Below, piece after piece: positions 44,101-46,075 of a stretch of DNA of 46,075 bases (positions within the stretch are counted from its first letter, which is position 1; each line of letters starts with the position of its first letter). Under the pieces are notes generated by a model, which searched no databases, had not been told where the DNA came from, and worked only from the letters and a program-made list of their open reading frames with translations. This DNA is from IOR16 sp963521065 (lineage in GTDB: Bacteria; Bacillota; Clostridia; Peptostreptococcales; Anaerovoracaceae), in the NCBI GenBank assembly GCA_963521065.1, contig CAUQTI010000022.1, positions 1-46,075 of the forward strand, given 5' to 3'. The translations under genes and the position numbers were made by a program.

Positions 44101-45679
44101 CAATACCCATTTGTGCTGCTCCAATTCCAACGCCACCTATAAGCTCCGTTGTGTTTTCAATGGTGGCATTATGTAGAACCAGTGTGCCAGTGTAGCCATC
44201 TGTTGCGTTACCAGCAACATCCTTCCATAGGGCATAGCCGTTCCCCGCCTGGTAATAGGTATCCACAGTAGGGGTGGTGATTTCCAAATCCAAACCAGTG
44301 GAGGCATTCCCACCGTCAGCCGCGGAAATTGTACTACCGTCGGCAAGGGTTATACTGGTACTCGTGCCATTTTTGTCGGTAAGCTTAATGACACCATTTG
44401 AGGAGATTAGGGTTTTACTTGTAGCTTCGATTGCCGCTACGCTATTTGTTCCTGTTACCTCTATATTACCCCTTGCTTTCAACGTAATCGCCGTGTTGGC
44501 ATCAATCACAGGAGCTGTTCCTCCCGATTGAACGGTAATACGGCCACCATTTGTTTCAACAGATACATTGGTAGCGCTAATTGCCACACCAGCGCCAGTG
44601 TTTTGAATATCGATATTGCCACGGGCGTCGATTGCAACATCCCCACCAATAGCAGGCGCCGGAGATCCAACTGCCGTTACTGTTACATCATTTGCACCAT
44701 TCACCGTCAGCCCATTGATTGCATAAAGATTGGTGCTAGAAATAGCTACATCCCCGGTTGCTGTGATATTTGCAGTACCAGTTATCGCTTGTGCATGGGA
44801 ACTTGAAACAGTGACATCCTGTGCCTCTGTTACCGTAAGATTACCAGCGATAGCAATACTGTTCGTGTCGTTCCCAGTGTTTTCCACCTCAATATTCCCA
44901 TTGGCAGAAAGGGTAATATTGTCGGTAGCCAGCAGCGGATAGTTACCTGCCCCTGTCAAAGACAAATCACTCCCTGTTGCAGTAATGGAAATTGCGGTTT
45001 CATCAGGATTTTCTGGATTTGAAACAACGCTAACTAAACTTCCATTAGTATTAGTTACACTGACGGAGTTCCCCTTTAGTGTAACTGAACCAGAAGTGGA
45101 GATTACAGGCGAAGAACTTTCGCTTGAAATAGAAATATCGCCACTGGTTTGAAGATTAACAAGCGTATCTAATAATGCGTTACTTGCGATTGATGAGATG
45201 ATAATATCACCCGAATATCCTTCTTCCGTTTCCACAGATCCATTATTGATTGCAGGCGCACCACCAGTTTGTTCGGCACTGAAATCCACACCTTCGGATA
45301 AGGAAAGTGAACTATTGTTCATATCAATTGCCGGTGCACCACTACTGCTAATTGCCAAACTACCAGTACCAGCAATGGTCAATTTGTCATTGTTGATAAT
45401 AAGGGTACTTGGACCGGAGCTTTCTAATTCCACATCCCCCGTTACGGTTAATATGCTGCCGTTAAAATATAGGTATGGCGTACCATCAGTTGGCGGTTCT
45501 TCCAACTGATTAACAAGGGCATATGATGGGTCAGCCCCGTTAATAACGGTATAATACTTACCGTCTGTCAAAGTGGTATTTCCAATGGTAACATCGGGGT
45601 TTGCTGCAAAAGCTATTACGGGCAACAACCCCAGCACCATGCAGAAGCACAGCAAAAGGCTTAAAATTCGTTTTTTCAT
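41168..45679 (-). CDS. Secreted S-layer-anchored repeat protein
   Basis: A 1503-residue surface protein. A signal peptide (MKKRILSLLLCFCMVLGLLP, cleavage after AFA) comes first. Residues about 30-1240 are Ser/Thr/Asn/Gly-rich repeats typical of a parallel beta-helix, with recurring patterns such as ITLKARGNIEV and units like ITLSGDGTLNVSGG, which resemble the Cthe_2159-type carbohydrate-binding beta-helix family. A Gly/Asn linker follows, then an InlB-type B-repeat (YTLTFEPNGGS to VYAKWTEK), and three SLH domains (about 1330-1503) with YYYDAVLWAVEK and FSPxxxxTRAQ patterns. It is likely anchored to secondary wall polymer and may bind glycans. Its start overlaps the preceding gene as ATGA. Confidence 0.9.
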   Translation of the reverse strand: MKKRILSLLLCFCMVLGLLPVIAFAANPDVTIGNTTLTDGKYYTVINGADPSYALVNQLEEPPTDGTPYLYFNGSILTVTGDVELESSGPSTLIINNDKLTIAGTGSLAISSSGAPAIDMNNSSLSLSEGVDFSAEQTGGAPAINNGSVETEEGYSGDIIISSIASNALLDTLVNLQTSGDISISSESSSPVISTSGSVTLKGNSVSVTNTNGSLVSVVSNPENPDETAISITATGSDLSLTGAGNYPLLATDNITLSANGNIEVENTGNDTNSIAIAGNLTVTEAQDVTVSSSHAQAITGTANITATGDVAISSTNLYAINGLTVNGANDVTVTAVGSPAPAIGGDVAIDARGNIDIQNTGAGVAISATNVSVETNGGRITVQSGGTAPVIDANTAITLKARGNIEVTGTNSVAAIEATSKTLISSNGVIKLTDKNGTSTSITLADGSTISAADGGNASTGLDLEITTPTVDTYYQAGNGYALWKDVAGNATDGYTGTLVLHNATIENTTELIGGVGIGAAQMGIALPKGNITLQVEGENEISSEYGCGIGIFDGNITLSGDGTLNVSGGKKDIDLNTGYTLSFGNSDVKLNGIVTMSDEDDSFITVYGDVTLGQSELKLYGDVTIATGATLTIPEGKILNLAYAQSVTNNGSINNNDTVYLPFTLSAQQVKNLNISGKVILIDQDAPGKEYIYVNDVLYQYQELVDRLDLAIGLPVEATYYKLDSGDHGCYILFTPASGSEGPVITLHDVDNTGYLVNGIKLPSDSITIHLEGVNLIDSIIGDGNIAITGNGRLDTKIIRLNSAATLTIADGAQANVFHETGAQSGTYTYTLYGNRSDSLEIYPDEKLILADGAVLTLEATYRQILSFAKNTTLADNLQIGAGASIVNNSNVVLPQGTTAEQIKNLPLSGTGVVIVPTAYSEEGQPTAYDSYSNEGDAIILKEKLDVTEGNHADKTVEHDGYAWDSENKVLTLGKVTLGEISVPAEATIKTDSPSVILGSLKTPDGTAINLTFSGTAPLTISDGISGAVNGDVITIQGGAQITTGRISIGASGGADGTLNVTGTGTSLTVFSEYGSAVYCEAVNVTNGATLTASNEYGVGVMAMGGDVTVTGGSTLTTNCEYGVYISNGKLEVEANSKLITNGTVAPFCIVDKTSHKTQSDVLTLPGIPDGTQIASVTGTSAGSARSYWSIIPANGSLSVSDENNDVVDLSGAKKGKLTFVKASSGGNDNNGGGNNNNGGGGSGGGSSASASYTLTFEPNGGSKISSVSKVSGTAVDLSGYKPTRDGYDFAGWYSDTALTTKVTSVTLTKSATVYAKWTEKTVQSANPFVDVADSAYYHDAVLWATEKGITSGTTGTTFSPDKICTRAQAVTFLWRAEGSPEPASANCPFTDVSAKDYYYKAVLWAVEKGIVKGTSPTTFSPSATVTRSQSMTFLWRAAGETTSISANPFADVSKDAYYYDAVLWAVEKDITKGTSDTAFSPDGGCTRAQIVTFLYRYMGE

Positions 45680-46062
45680 GTTGTTCCTCCTTCAGAAACT
45701 CTTGTATGGATTGTTTTTAAAATAACCTGTATTGTTTGCTCCGTACCGGGTGGACCGGTGCCATAGAAGGTTACACCAATCCGTTTTGCTTCCGGCTCAA
45801 ATTCCCGGCGGCTGCACAGCCAAAGGATTGGTAACACGCGGTTCTGTGTCCGCAGATAATCACAGGCGGCAAGTCCCTTTGCTCCGGGATAGCCCACGAC
45901 GGCAAGCGATACAGGCGGACCGTCCCGCAGAAAATATGCCAGCTTTACATCACCGCGTCGCTCCGGTTCGTCAAAAAAGCGTAAGAGACGGTATTCGCCG
46001 CAGTGTTCCAGTGTACGGATAAGTTCTTCCTCTATCCCGCACAGCGCAATGTTTTTTGTCAT
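45676..46062 (-). CDS. Degenerate receiver-domain (pseudo-receiver) protein
   Basis: A 128-residue protein with the length and pattern of a CheY-like receiver: IALCGIEEELIRTLE at beta1/alpha1, LAVVGYPGAKGLAACDYLR at beta3/alpha3, LPILWLCSRRE at beta4 and GVTFYGTGPPG at beta5. The phospho-acceptor Asp (normally in a LLDxxMPG motif) reads VVGYPG and the conserved Lys of a KP motif reads TGPP. Only the Ser of beta4 is retained. It has no output domain. AGGAAA precedes the ATG, and its stop overlaps the S-layer protein start by ATGA, so they are coupled. Identity as a receiver is inferred from fold pattern and is not certain. The operon may extend beyond the window. Confidence 0.6.
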   Translation of the reverse strand: MTKNIALCGIEEELIRTLEHCGEYRLLRFFDEPERRGDVKLAYFLRDGPPVSLAVVGYPGAKGLAACDYLRTQNRVLPILWLCSRREFEPEAKRIGVTFYGTGPPGTEQTIQVILKTIHTRVSEGGTT

Positions 46063-46075
46063 TTTGCGGTTTCCT

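Noticed and set aside
1..46075. tRNA, rRNA, CRISPR array or prophage
   Set aside because: I found no cloverleaf with a plausible anticodon arm, no rRNA-like core, no regularly spaced repeats and no phage structural genes.

Overview
The window looks like chromosome of an anaerobic, low-to-moderate GC Firmicute of the class Clostridia. This rests on the oxygen-independent (cobalt-early) cobalamin pathway, strong GGAGG ribosome sites, A/T-rich intergenic DNA, the serS-DUF951 pair, a MocR regulator and a TnpV-type transposon gene. I cannot name genus or species.

Layout. (1) 1-2333: a possible very short leftward gene at the edge, then a TetR regulator with a clear operator and a cyclopropane fatty acid synthase gene. 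(2) 2528-4077: dapB and dapH, two steps of lysine/diaminopimelate synthesis. (3) 4074-29644: a leftward-transcribed block of 25 genes for corrinoid synthesis and cobalt uptake, in transcription order cbiG-hemB-hemL-cbiET-cbiA, a cobalamin riboswitch, then cbiMNQO-cbiK-cbiD-cbiL-cbiF-hemA-cbiH-(cbiJ+precorrin-2 dehydrogenase)-hemC-(cobA+hemD)-cbiB-cobD-cbiP-cbiC-cobT-cobU-cobS. It covers glutamyl-tRNA to adenosylcobinamide-GDP and the final joining step. Only the corrinoid adenosyltransferase, the last phosphatase and lower-ligand synthesis are not seen. (4) 29693-31802: a GT28/MGDG-synthase-type glycosyltransferase and an ECF vitamin-uptake S component. (5) 31957-33405: a divergent MocR-type regulator whose PLP-binding lysine is replaced by serine. 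(6) 33456-34560: a pair of half-size CHR (chromate transporter family) genes. (7) 34837-37840: an apparent serS-DUF951-putP operon, leftward. (8) 37904-39811: an unusually long glutamine synthetase with its own promoter. (9) 40077-41062: a mobile-element remnant (tnpV, an unknown 117-residue gene, a 37-codon fragment, a perfect 20-bp hairpin). (10) 41168-46062: a 1503-residue secreted S-layer-anchored repeat protein coupled to a degenerate receiver-domain gene. Base use here looks more GC-rich than in the rest.

How it works together. CbiMNQO brings in cobalt. HemA, HemL, HemB, HemC and HemD make uroporphyrinogen III. CobA and the dehydrogenase half of the CbiJ fusion make sirohydrochlorin, and CbiK inserts cobalt. 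CbiL, H, F, G, D, J, E/T and C remodel the ring. CbiA and CbiP amidate it. CobD and CbiB add the aminopropanol arm, and CobU, CobT and CobS attach the nucleotide loop. No heme-specific gene (hemE onward) is present, so the hem genes here appear dedicated to corrinoids and possibly siroheme. The riboswitch lies inside the block and directly precedes only the cbiM-to-cobS part.

The strongest second-look items are the CbiJ/precorrin-2 dehydrogenase fusion, the lysine-less MocR beside an ECF S component, the receiver without phospho-acceptor coupled to the S-layer protein, and the glutamine synthetase with a Cys-pair and UVR-like tail. All functional calls come from reading motifs; no database search was run.
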